DNA of 64,000 nt. It comes from Tubiluchus corallicola (taxonomy: Eukaryota; Priapulida; Priapulimorpha; Priapulimorphida; Tubiluchidae). Shown in pieces: positions 55,360 through 64,000 of the stretch. How positions within the stretch are numbered: position 1 is the stretch's first letter; each line of letters starts with the position of its first letter. The translations under genes were made by a program, and so were the position numbers. The stretch is taken from NCBI GenBank assembly GCA_030141605.1, contig JAQGDQ010000146.1, positions 1 to 64,000 on the forward strand, in the 5' to 3' direction. The notes under the pieces were generated by a model. It had not been told where the DNA came from. It ran no database searches and saw only the letters and a list, made by a program, of their open reading frames with translations.

Positions 55360-56771
55360 ATACAACTTTGCCTATTCTTCTTCAGATATAGTACTAACAC
55401 TAATAACTGGTGATGCCTATGACGATGATGATGATGATGGTGGTGGTGATGATGATGCCTTTATTATCAGTACTTCGTTTGCTGAAAGCATGAAAAACAG
55501 CCAACATCTCTTTACCACAAGTACAAAGAATGAAATCTTTGCAAGTCACCAAGCAAAATATAAATGATTTGACTGAGACAAGCCCAACCAGCCAAAAGCA
55601 ACTGAAGTGTCATAGAAGATTCGTTGAACTTCTGTGTGGCAAAGATGGCATACATCAGATGTAGCTAAATGCACTAAGATATAATTGCATGAAAAATATC
55701 TCCTAGCTGCCATTGGCACAAAATGTTATTAATTGTTACTTTGAAATAATTTAGTCAGTAGAAGAGGCACCATTCAACAAGTACAGCCACAGTACAGCAA
55801 AAAACTTTTTCCATAATATATCCATATCCGTAACATTACTGTGCCATTTTTAAATAATAAAAATCATTTACTTGAAACTAGCCACAAAATGTAAAAACAG
55901 TGAATATAAAATGGCATCCGATCTAGTAGAAAAAACTGTTTGCTAAGTTAAGCAGAGTAGTGCCAATGAGTTTAATTTTTGTAGTGCTAAGTGAAAAGTT
56001 TATTTTGTTTATCTATGTAATTGTTATCTCACAGGCTACTATAGTAGTGCCATCTACTGTCAACTTGTTCATCAAAGGAAGAAACCAGGGACATGAATTT
56101 GACAGGCGTACTTCCTTATTTGGCAAGTTTGACCACCAATCCTGAGTGATGATAAGTAGGACATTCACAGCTGCTACTCTTTATAACCTGTTTGATTGGT
56201 CAGGTTTAGGTGATGAACCAACCTTTACTTGTTATGCAGCCATTCAGCTGAGAGCAAACAGGTTTGACCTGGAAAAACGAGGCCACAGAGCAAGGTGTAA
56301 AAAGTGTGGCTTTGCAAGATGGTTGCTCTATTTGAGTTTTATCAGTTCTTAGTTTAAAGGACAATATTGCATTTATTGATGGAATTTCCTCAGCAGAAAC
56401 AGAGTACTTTTACAATGGTTATACTCAGTCTTTGTGATCCTGGGCTGTCCATTATTTAGGAAGCCCCTAGAGACTTTGTCGTTTATGGTGGAGGAGACCA
56501 GGTCGTGAAATGGACTATTGGTAGTTCTCAGAGAATCAGCCTGTGGTCGGTCTTCCTGTCAGTGCCTTCAGATACGCCGGACTTGATACAGCGCATTCCT
56601 CAGTTGATGGAGTAAATGCCACGCCTGCTGTCACCTCATTGTCTGACCCTGAAGTTACCGTTTGTGAGCCTGCCGTCAGACTGTTCCAGTACACGCCGCC
56701 GTCGACAGCGACAGTGACGAGGTTAGGCTAGCTAGCCAACGTGTGCACAGAGACTCACGATAAGTACAGTT
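55360..56771. other. Flank with weak ORF remnants, GAT/GGT repeat
   Basis: A short GATGATGATG/GGTGGT tract lies at 55421-55456. At 55960-56350 one plus-strand frame is open apart from a single TGA, with KRGHRARCKKCGF near its end. At 56543-56731 another plus ORF ends just before the LTR. These may be remnants of a coding or retroelement sequence, but I recognise no family. Confidence 0.3.
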
Positions 56772-57107
56772 TGTGGTGTTTGTGGTACACTTAAAAATCC
56801 CTGGTAAAATTAAAGACAGTAGTTAAAACTATAATTTGTAGTATATCTTTGTTTATTAATTCTCAAATGTGTTTTTCTGATGTTAAATAATATTGAGTTT
56901 ATAGCTAATTGGTCGTTTGTCTATCTGTTCTGATAATGTTAGATTCTCACGTTAAGGAAGCTCGCCAGAGACCCACAGCCTTAGATCAAATAAAGCTTAC
57001 TGTTTCTTTAAGTATTTATGGTGTGTTAGCATCAGTGTGGTAGTGATAATCTTGCCATCCTGACATAAACACATTTACAGCATTTTAGGCCAAACGGATT
57101 ATCACAG

Positions 57108-57120
57108 TGGTGTCAGAATT
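57108..57120 (+). promoter_or_regulatory. Primer-binding site, tRNA-Leu type
   Basis: TGGTGTCAGAATT directly after the LTR end. The first nine bases complement the CTGACACCA 3' end common to tRNA-Leu. Confidence 0.6.
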
Positions 57121-57742
57121 TTTGCTGTGTCTGACCTCATTTACACTTCCTGTTCAGCGAGTATTTTAACGTTATCAGAACGTCTGTTTTGACTGCGCTA
57201 CTCCGATATTTTAAGGTATAGAAGCCATACTAGGTAGGCTTGCAGTAGTAAGCTAAAGTTAAAGCAAATATAATATTTTACTCTCAAGCTGCAATTTACC
57301 TTCCCAATGTATTTCTACTTGCTTGAATTGCTGTAGTGAAAACTTTCCTTTCGGTCGAGAAAAACGTTTATTTTCGTTAAACAGGTCAAGAATAATTTAT
57401 CACAAAACTTTTATTTGGAGGAGGCATGAGACGCTTGCTTCTTAAAGCTGCTAAATGAACATCGCAGCATTATTTGGCTTCATTGCTGCGCTGTTAGTGT
57501 TAGTTTTGTTTAAATTATCCTTGTTGGTCAATTCTTAATAGCATAAACAGGGTAACTTGGTACTGCGTGAGTGGTTAGAAGTTGACCTTGAATGATTGTC
57601 AGAGCGATTGATCTTTGCCGCTCTTGTGTGGAGGCGTGACTGTAATATAGCAATCACAGCTCCTGCTGTGTAAATAAATAAATACTTTTATTGCTCAATT
57701 CCAGTGCAACTATTAAAACATAGAACAATAATAATAATATTA

Positions 57743-58636
57743 ATGGCGGAGCATGTTTCTCTAGCTCAGCTGACACAAATGAAAAGAGATGACTTGTTTG
57801 AAGTTGCCAGAAAATTAGGCCTAGATTTTGAGTCCTCAGTTACTCAGCTGAGTGCTCAGCTGGTGGAACGAATTTATGAAGTCGCAGGTCTCCGTACTAC
57901 TGTTGAGGAAGTTGATAAAGTGGGGGACACAACTTCAGACCCTGAAAGTGACCCCGAGGCGGATCCAGGTTCTAGTGGACCAACTGATATGCCTGTTCAA
58001 CAGAAATATGCACAGGTGGGAGAGAGTAGAGATTTAAGCGTAAAGCCCAAGCCCTTGGGCACTACAAAACCTACAATGGGGACGCCTGTTGCAGGCTATA
58101 GTGCTCACGGTTCTGATTTGGATGCCACTGCTCATACTCCGCCCCCTTTGCTGTTTCGCGATGCAACGATGGCTGGACAGTCTCTCCTCCATGCACCTCC
58201 CTCTGGATATAGTATGCCAGACGTCTCTTTGGAAGCTTTGTCTGCTGTAACAGATAACCCAGCTCAAGTTTTACTTTTACTTCAGCAACTCCGGGCTGAA
58301 CAAGTGCGAGATGAGTGTAGATTAGCGGAAATGCAGCTGGAGATGAAAAAGTTGGAATTTTCTGCAGCACACACTGCGCAGTCAAACCCTGCTCATGGTT
58401 CTGCCATTAACTCAAGCTTGGATACGCCCAATATCTCGACTGCTAACGTAATAAAACGTCTCAAGTTTCGCATGTATGACGAAACAACGGAGGATATTGA
58501 GATTTTCTTGGACTGTTTTGCACAGTCAGCTACTGCTAATGCTATTCCCCAGAAATGCTGGGCAGCGTCCTTAGGCCCTGTTCTAACTGGAAAAGCTGCC
58601 ATAACTTACCAGCAGGTCCCACTTGAGCAACTATGA
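57743..58636 (+). CDS. Gypsy-type Gag, C-terminally truncated
   Basis: About 297 residues from ATG at 57743 (an in-frame ATG at 57704 is less likely). The N-terminal part has LTQMKRDDLFEVARKLGL, like the SAP-like start of some gypsy Gags. A Pro/Ser/Asp-rich linker and a Glu/Leu coiled region follow. The capsid part has DETTEDIEIFLDCFAQSATA and LGPVLTGKAAITYQQV, the signature region of retrotransposon Gag. The frame ends at a TGA in the capsid with no zinc knuckle. This is a remnant. Confidence 0.75.
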   Translation: MAEHVSLAQLTQMKRDDLFEVARKLGLDFESSVTQLSAQLVERIYEVAGLRTTVEEVDKVGDTTSDPESDPEADPGSSGPTDMPVQQKYAQVGESRDLSVKPKPLGTTKPTMGTPVAGYSAHGSDLDATAHTPPPLLFRDATMAGQSLLHAPPSGYSMPDVSLEALSAVTDNPAQVLLLLQQLRAEQVRDECRLAEMQLEMKKLEFSAAHTAQSNPAHGSAINSSLDTPNISTANVIKRLKFRMYDETTEDIEIFLDCFAQSATANAIPQKCWAASLGPVLTGKAAITYQQVPLEQL

Positions 58637-59302
58637 GTTTCTACAAGAGATTTGTTTTTGAACTTCCGAGGTATAGAATTCCAAATTCAGCACAGATGCA
58701 ATGACTAGTAATAGCCAGTTTTCTTTTGACTTTACAAAACGTTACAACTAAACAAATAGATTTACTAATAATGCCACAACATACAGAGAAAAATTAACGG
58801 AATGATTACTTATTTACGTCAAATCATTTGTGATAAAATCAGTCAGTGTAATAAATTGTCACAAATAAAATTACAATACATACTGAAAGTAAAAAAAGAA
58901 AAAACAAATTGGTTCTGGTTGAGACACGTATACACAAAAACAAAGTGTATAGGCTGAACAAATAATAATTATAATGAATGGATGATGCATGCACAGTAAG
59001 TACATTTAAGTTGGATAAATATTGGAGGAAACAGAACATCAACATGTCTAAATAAAACACCTAGCATTAATGCATTGCTTTGTTAATGGTGTAGCATTAC
59101 AACATTAATGACAAGTAGCTGATGCCATTATCAAACAAATGAAGGAAGCCCGGTGACAATAATGATTAGTGTTACTATTAGCACAGCATGCACATATAAC
59201 GAGCAATCATGGAACAGGATCCATATATAGTTGTTACACGTAAAGCTGAAGTGTTAGAAAAACTGTTCATATGTTCAATAAAGGAATATTAAGTATTTTG
59301 GT
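58637..59302. other. Non-coding AT-rich stretch
   Basis: No supported gene or repeat between the gag remnant and the LINE fragment. Confidence 0.3.
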
Positions 59303-59986
59303 TCATATCTTTAGCGTATTACACAAATGCCGCGAGTAGAATCTGTACAGTTGCAACTTTCTTAGTTTTTGTTCATAGTTTAGGCTGTTGAGTTCTGTTG
59401 CACGATCTTGTAATGTCTCGCGTAGATTCGTGTATTTAATAAACTGAGGATTCCATACTTGTTTGAGGTATTCCAGATGTTGACATACCAGTTTCTTGTA
59501 GTGTAGAAACATAACTCTTGTGCTGGCATAAACGTTTTGGCTGTCAGGCCTCAGTTTTTGTTCACAATGTGATTACAGAAGTTCTGTGTACTATCGGATA
59601 AAACTCTAAATTTCCGTTTCTACATTCAACAGAAGATCAAGGTTAAATGTACAGCAAGCCAAACAAGTGCTTCCGTCAACATGAAGAGATTTACATTTGG
59701 AATCTTGAGCATAAAACTTCATTAACGTGCCAAGGTCTTGCTGAAGTCATTGGTTCTAAAGATCATCAAGTACGGATCGTGCCAATTTTACATCATCAAC
59801 AAACATCAATATCTTCGAGACTAGTTTATGGTCGATATCGTCTATGTACATTAAAAACAACAAAGGCCCTAACACACTTCCTTGTGGAACCCCGGATACA
59901 GATGAAGACTCACAATGGATCTCAGCACCCTGGGTACGATCACTGTGCTTGAGAAGGTGTAAAATACATTTACAAATGAGAAACAT
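59303..59986 (-). pseudogene. LINE reverse-transcriptase fragment
   Basis: Minus strand. 59756-59986 encodes SSVSGVPQGSVLGPLLFLMY then IDDI...FVDDVKL, the RT motifs around the active site (FADD changed to FVDD). 59303-59512 encodes the downstream part, with QVWNPQFIKYTNLRETLQDR and SLNYEQKLRKLQLY, as in CR1/L2-like RTs. A stretch of about 240 bases between them lacks the frame, so the copy is internally deleted or frameshifted. Confidence 0.8.
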
Positions 59987-60055
59987 TTGTTGCAGAAAAA
60001 ATTATTGAATGTCTTCACCAAAAATGCACTTTAAAATGCACGACTATAGCTCCTA

Positions 60056-60925
60056 ATGCCTGACGCTGATGATAATAATACAACGCACAATTTTACCAGT
60101 GAGTTATGGAATAACAACACATTGCCCAGCATAATGATCCTAGTAATCTTACATCTACTATTAATAATAATTATAATCATTGGTAATTCATTAGTTTTGA
60201 TCGCAGTTTACAAGCATGAACAACTGCAGACAAAAGTTAATGCACTCATTGTGTCCTTAGCTACCACTGACCTGTTAATTGGACTGGTAACATTGCCTTC
60301 AAAAATCCCCACCATCTTATACACAACACAACTTCCTCCAGTGTATTATACTGTCAGAAAAGTCACTGCCATCGTGACTATAGACTCCGGCATAGTACAT
60401 TTATGTGTCATAACTGCAGAAAGGTATTTTGCTGTTATGCATCCTTTTAAATACAGCATTTACTTCACAAAGACAACATTGGCTGTTGTATTATGTTCAA
60501 CGTGGGTAACTTCATTCCTCCTAGCAAGTCTGGACATTTATCGGCTACGACTCGTTTCAGCTGTTGTAACGAAATGCTTGCCAATGCTGCTCATGATTCT
60601 TGTGTATTCACTCATCTGGAGGATTGCAAGAAGACAGGTTTTACAAATTCACCAGCAAGACCAACAGATGGGCATTAGAGTGACAGAAATGAAAGCGACG
60701 AAAATGTTCATCATCGTGACTGTTGCATTTGTTGTTTGCTTTGCACCGTTTACAGTGTTTTCCATAATCAACCCCAGATGCAACTTCTGCATTTCAAGAA
60801 CTGCAATGCGATATATAATGCTATTTGGATATTGCAACAGCGGAATCAACTCCATCATATATGCGGCATCAAATAAGAGATTTAAAACAGCATTTAGGAA
60901 AATAACCAGAGGCGGAGACAATTAA
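60056..60925 (+). CDS. Class A GPCR, MECA-like, copy 1
   Basis: 289 residues, intronless, seven TM. A short N-terminus with three N-glycosylation sites precedes TM1 (GNSLVLIAVY). TM2 has SLATTDLL. TM3 ends in ERY (DRY equivalent), TM6 has FVVCFAPF (the usual CWxP Trp is Phe), and TM7 has NSGINSIIYA (NPxxY changed to NSxxY). The Cys at 3.25 is replaced by Tyr and the TM4-TM5 loop is very short, so the usual TM3-ECL2 disulphide is absent. The third extracellular loop has CNFC. The short ECL2 and ECL3 Cys pair recall melanocortin and adenosine-type (MECA) receptors. Ligand unknown. Tandem paralogue at 62562. Confidence 0.9.
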   Translation: MPDADDNNTTHNFTSELWNNNTLPSIMILVILHLLLIIIIIIGNSLVLIAVYKHEQLQTKVNALIVSLATTDLLIGLVTLPSKIPTILYTTQLPPVYYTVRKVTAIVTIDSGIVHLCVITAERYFAVMHPFKYSIYFTKTTLAVVLCSTWVTSFLLASLDIYRLRLVSAVVTKCLPMLLMILVYSLIWRIARRQVLQIHQQDQQMGIRVTEMKATKMFIIVTVAFVVCFAPFTVFSIINPRCNFCISRTAMRYIMLFGYCNSGINSIIYAASNKRFKTAFRKITRGGDN

Positions 60926-62561
60926 ACAACCATCGATGTCCACAATCCACTTGGTCTTGAAAAAACTTTCACTCGAGTTCAATATAATCCAAGATGTCTA
61001 CTATCTCGCCAACTCGAATAATAAGCAATATGTTTTGTGCAGCTCTGCAAATAGCCCATTTCTGCGGGAGACGAATAACTTAATGAGTACAGTCATGTGG
61101 TCACCAAAGATCAGTAAACAAATAGCAGTAAACCAAAGACGCTTTCTGTACCTCGTATGTCATTCTCGCTCACTCGTGCCAGAGACTTGAAACTTGGCCA
61201 AGAACGCATTCGATGTTCGCCAGAAAAAGGCAAGTTATTTAATGTATAATTGTCTTTTGTTTAATAATAACTATGAGTTCTTTGTGCAATCTTAATAATG
61301 CATTAAAAAATTGTATGTCTGTTGGGGTTATATAGGCCTTTAAATGAATCATAAACTAATTATTTCCAAAAAACCGTGGTTGCTACGATTTCTAGCTATA
61401 CTGGTTTGAAAAATCTTGAGACGCCATACTGTCTCAAATCATTTCAATACAGAGTTTAGCTGAGCTGTTTATACAGTTTCAGAAAATCGACAGTACAACT
61501 TCCTGAGGTCTGCAGCGACGTTCATCATTCTATTTGCTGCTGAAAACAACGGACGTCTTGACAGAAATTGTTCTAATACTGAGGTCACGTGATTGCAACG
61601 TGATCTCCTACAGGCTCCAGAAGAAGCAGAGCTAATTGAAATTTTCCCCCAACCGTTCAATATTCAGCGTACAATGCTTTCCTCCCCAAGGGCCATGCGT
61701 TATCAGCTCACAGCAAATGAGTTCATTCTTTTTCAAAAATACGGGCTATATAACACTTGCTTTGTTGACGAACAGCCAGTGACTTGCGCTAAAGTGAGTA
61801 CTGCTGGCTGAAGCAGGTTTGCAAAATGGCGTAACCTACTAGTTTACGTTTCTAACAGTTTGCAGGAACAACTGTCCTGTAGTTCTGGTTTAAACCGTTA
61901 ATCTAGCAAACTTTATTGCACGTGCTTATCGATGACTAAAGAAAACCAATTGCAGAATCCAGTCTTTTCTTGTGCAAATTGTAGTTGATCAAGAGCTGTG
62001 GAATGAGGATATCTCAACGCTTACTATAGCAGCTTTCTGTTCCTATTTCAAATATAAGTGGCACTTTGATAAACCTAATATGCATTATAATGACAATTAT
62101 TTTTTGCCTCTTGATCTGTTGAATTCGTTCCACAATTGCCATTATACTTCGTATGTGAGCTAGAAGACAAACAATGGATAAAGAGCTACATACATTGCAC
62201 TATCCAAAAAAAATCTTATTGTTCATAGTGACTATGAGACTATAATGATCCACAGTGACTATCATGTTGACTCCTATTTCCCAACACCATGTTGGCAAAT
62301 ATGGCAAATTGCTGTTACCAATTATGAACAGCTTTATAATAGAAATAATTGCTAATGACAACTATTCACAAAAACAGCTGCTAGGAATGGGTATAATATG
62401 AAATGCATACTTATGTGGCAGCAAACAGAGGTGTGATACTGTAGACCAGATGTGCAGACTTTCTGATGCGTTGCATCAAATATTTGCATTTCTCAACATA
62501 AAAATTAAAAAAAGTTAAAAAAGTAAAGGTTAGTGTTACTGTTTAATGACAGCACCTGACA
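60926..62561. other. Spacer between the two GPCR genes
   Basis: No supported gene. A plus ORF at 61593-61811 (MQRDLLQAPEEAELIEIF...) lacks homologues I know and splice context. The promoter of copy 2 should lie at its right end. Confidence 0.35.
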
Positions 62562-63458
62562 ATGCCATCCGAAAATGATACTCTGATAGGAAACACAACT
62601 GACGAAGTGAATTACGAGGAAGATTGGTTTATACTAACTGTTGCAGCATTCTTAGCATGGTTGATCATCATTACAGTTGTTGGAAACTTGCTTGTCTTAA
62701 TTGCAATTTACAAGTATGAGCAGTTGCAAACAAGAACGAATGCACTGATCGTATCACTTGCTGTAACAGATCTGCTATTTGGACTGATATCAATACCAAT
62801 TGAATTTGTCACTGTAATATATGTTAGACGTGTTAACGTTCTAGGTAAAAGCCTTGAAGAAAATTTTGTTGCAATGGTTGTTGTAGACTATATAGTTGTT
62901 GTTGTTGCCTTGGTTGCTCTAAACTGCAGCTTACTGCACTTATGCTTAATTGCTGTTGAGAGATATGTAGCCATTTTGCATCCTTACAAATACAATATTT
63001 GTTTTACAAAGAGAACATTGATAATGCTATTATCCATTACATGGCTCTCGAGCATTATTTTAGCGTGCATAGAAATGGTAGACGGCACCACGATTTTTTC
63101 CTGTATTTTGACCTGTTTACAAGCAACAATTATAGTCTCACTGTATGCATTAATATGGCGGGCAGCAAGAAAGCAAATCTTGCAAATTGGTTCTGAAAAC
63201 CGACAAACTGGAACAAGAGTGATGGACATGAAAGCAACAAAAACTTTAACTATAATCACTGTTGCATTTTTCATTTGTTGGGGTCCACTCTTAATTATGA
63301 CAACAATCTTCATAAGCTGTCCATTGTGCATATCAGATATTGCTGAAAAAATAGCAGTATGCATGAGCTTTTCAAACAGTGCAGTCAACCCTTTCATATA
63401 TGCAGCAACAAACAGCAAATTTAGAACAGCATTCAAGAAGATTCTTAGATGCGTGTAA
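62562..63458 (+). CDS. Class A GPCR, MECA-like, copy 2
   Basis: 298 residues, intronless, tandem paralogue of the gene at 60056 (shared EQLQTxxNALIVSLA, ERYxA, MKATKxxxIITVAF and TNSKFRTAFKKI-type blocks). N-terminal glycosylation sites (NDT, NTT), TM1 GNLLVLIAIY, TM3 ending VERYVAILHPY, TM6 FFICWGPL (CWxP retained as CWGP), TM7 NSAVNPFIYA (NPxxY-like, last Tyr kept). Position 3.25 is Asp, not Cys; ECL2 is short; ECL3 has CPLC. These traits again fit MECA-type receptors. This copy keeps more canonical activation motifs than copy 1. Ligand unknown. Confidence 0.92.
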   Translation: MPSENDTLIGNTTDEVNYEEDWFILTVAAFLAWLIIITVVGNLLVLIAIYKYEQLQTRTNALIVSLAVTDLLFGLISIPIEFVTVIYVRRVNVLGKSLEENFVAMVVVDYIVVVVALVALNCSLLHLCLIAVERYVAILHPYKYNICFTKRTLIMLLSITWLSSIILACIEMVDGTTIFSCILTCLQATIIVSLYALIWRAARKQILQIGSENRQTGTRVMDMKATKTLTIITVAFFICWGPLLIMTTIFISCPLCISDIAEKIAVCMSFSNSAVNPFIYAATNSKFRTAFKKILRCV

Positions 63459-63953
63459 AAATAATTACAAAGTACGTTGTTGTCTCAGTTTTACTTGAAC
63501 GATCAATGTGTTTCTGTAACTTATGATTGACTAAGTGTCACCTGGCCAGGCACGACTAATCAGAATGATATCTATAGGAAAGATTTTGGAATTATGAAAA
63601 CCAAACTGTGCAACTGTGATGCGCAACTGTAAAACCCAAAAGACAAGAAACCAGAACTAAAGAAAGTTTGAATTTGTAATTATGTAATAACTTAATCAGC
63701 ACAGTTTCCTTGAACATTCACTGTAAATGTATTGGTAAAGTATTGAAACAAGTTGCCCTTTATTATCTGCTATTTGTTGTATAATTTTATTGTGATTCTG
63801 AGTAGCAGTAGCAAGTAGCTGGTAGAGTCAACACAGCAGATTCTATCAGCATGTTATAAAAATTGCATAGCGTAATTCACTTATGAGAAAAAACCACCAG
63901 TGCTGTATATTATTAATCACATACATTCATTACGTACTCTTGTATTAATGTTC

Positions 63954-63959
63954 AATAAA
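63954..63959 (+). terminator. Polyadenylation signal for GPCR copy 2
   Basis: AATAAA about 500 bases after the stop codon, the first clear signal downstream on this strand. Confidence 0.4.
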
Positions 63960-64000
63960 CTGTTATCAAAATTATTATGCCTTTCTAGTTTGGTCTTACA

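Larger units (their letters stand above)
56772..58636 (+). mobile_element. Truncated Ty3/gypsy-like retrotransposon: LTR, PBS, partial gag
   Basis: A candidate LTR runs from TGTGGT (56772 or 56781) to ATCACA (57106), with TG...CA imperfect inverted ends and an internal AATAAA. One base later, TGGTGTCAGAATT (57108) fits a primer-binding site complementary to the 3' end of tRNA-Leu (CTGACACCA). A gag ORF follows at 57743. There is no protease, RT or 3' LTR; the element is cut off after gag. Confidence 0.6.

Noticed and set aside
58034-58385. Minus ORFs opposite gag
   Set aside because: Shadows of the gag frame.

Overview
The window is invertebrate animal (metazoan) nuclear DNA. It is AT-rich, with intron-rich animal genes (a two-pore channel and an EGF/collagen-like secreted protein), single-exon animal receptor genes, a BEL/Pao retrotransposon, several LINE remnants, MITEs and large satellite tracts. 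I cannot name the species from sequence alone.

Layout. 0.2-1.5 kb holds weak candidate 3' exons on the minus strand. 2.1-3.0 kb is a complete single-exon RNASEH2A (minus). 7.2-28.1 kb is a minus-strand two-pore channel (TPC) gene that I rebuilt exon by exon from splice sites, matching phases and family motifs. It runs from the end of domain I to the stop codon. Domain I S1-S5 was not found in the window. Its 8.8-kb intron (14,788-23,574) carries two intact, intronless, opposite-strand ionotropic-receptor genes (17.8-19.2 and 20.9-22.3 kb), together with nested MITEs and a LINE remnant. At 29.7-32.2 kb lies a plus-strand, single-exon protein with five CUB domains and an LDLa-like module. It most resembles SOL-1/NETO-type auxiliary subunits of glutamate receptors.

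33.2-40.8 kb is a young, apparently intact BEL/Pao element (minus), with 515-bp LTRs differing at two positions by eye and one 1,950-codon ORF. It abuts a tandem array of ~106-bp units. 41.5-43.8 kb is the 5' part of a secreted EGF + collagen-like gene (minus). 44-49 kb is satellite-rich: (AAT)n, a ~100-bp satellite, a 0.5-kb TGAA tract and 58 perfect decamers. A TTAA-flanked MITE and a terminal exon with a duplicated Cys-rich RDDTD motif follow. 50-54 kb has LINE and MITE remnants and one frameshifted exon-like block. 54.1-55.2 kb is a single-exon GT10 fucosyltransferase. 56.8-58.6 kb is a truncated Ty3/gypsy-like element (LTR, tRNA-Leu-type primer site, partial gag). 59.3-60.0 kb is a LINE RT remnant. 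60.1-63.5 kb holds two tandem single-exon class A GPCRs with adenosine/melanocortin-like (MECA) features.

The most interesting biological unit is the pair of divergent ionotropic receptors next to a SOL-1/NETO-like CUB protein, interleaved with an endolysosomal cation channel gene. Both receptors keep the S1 Arg but lack the S2 acidic ligand residue, have Lys at the position aligned to the Q/R site, and have Ser at the lurcher position. A functional link between receptors and CUB protein is inference.
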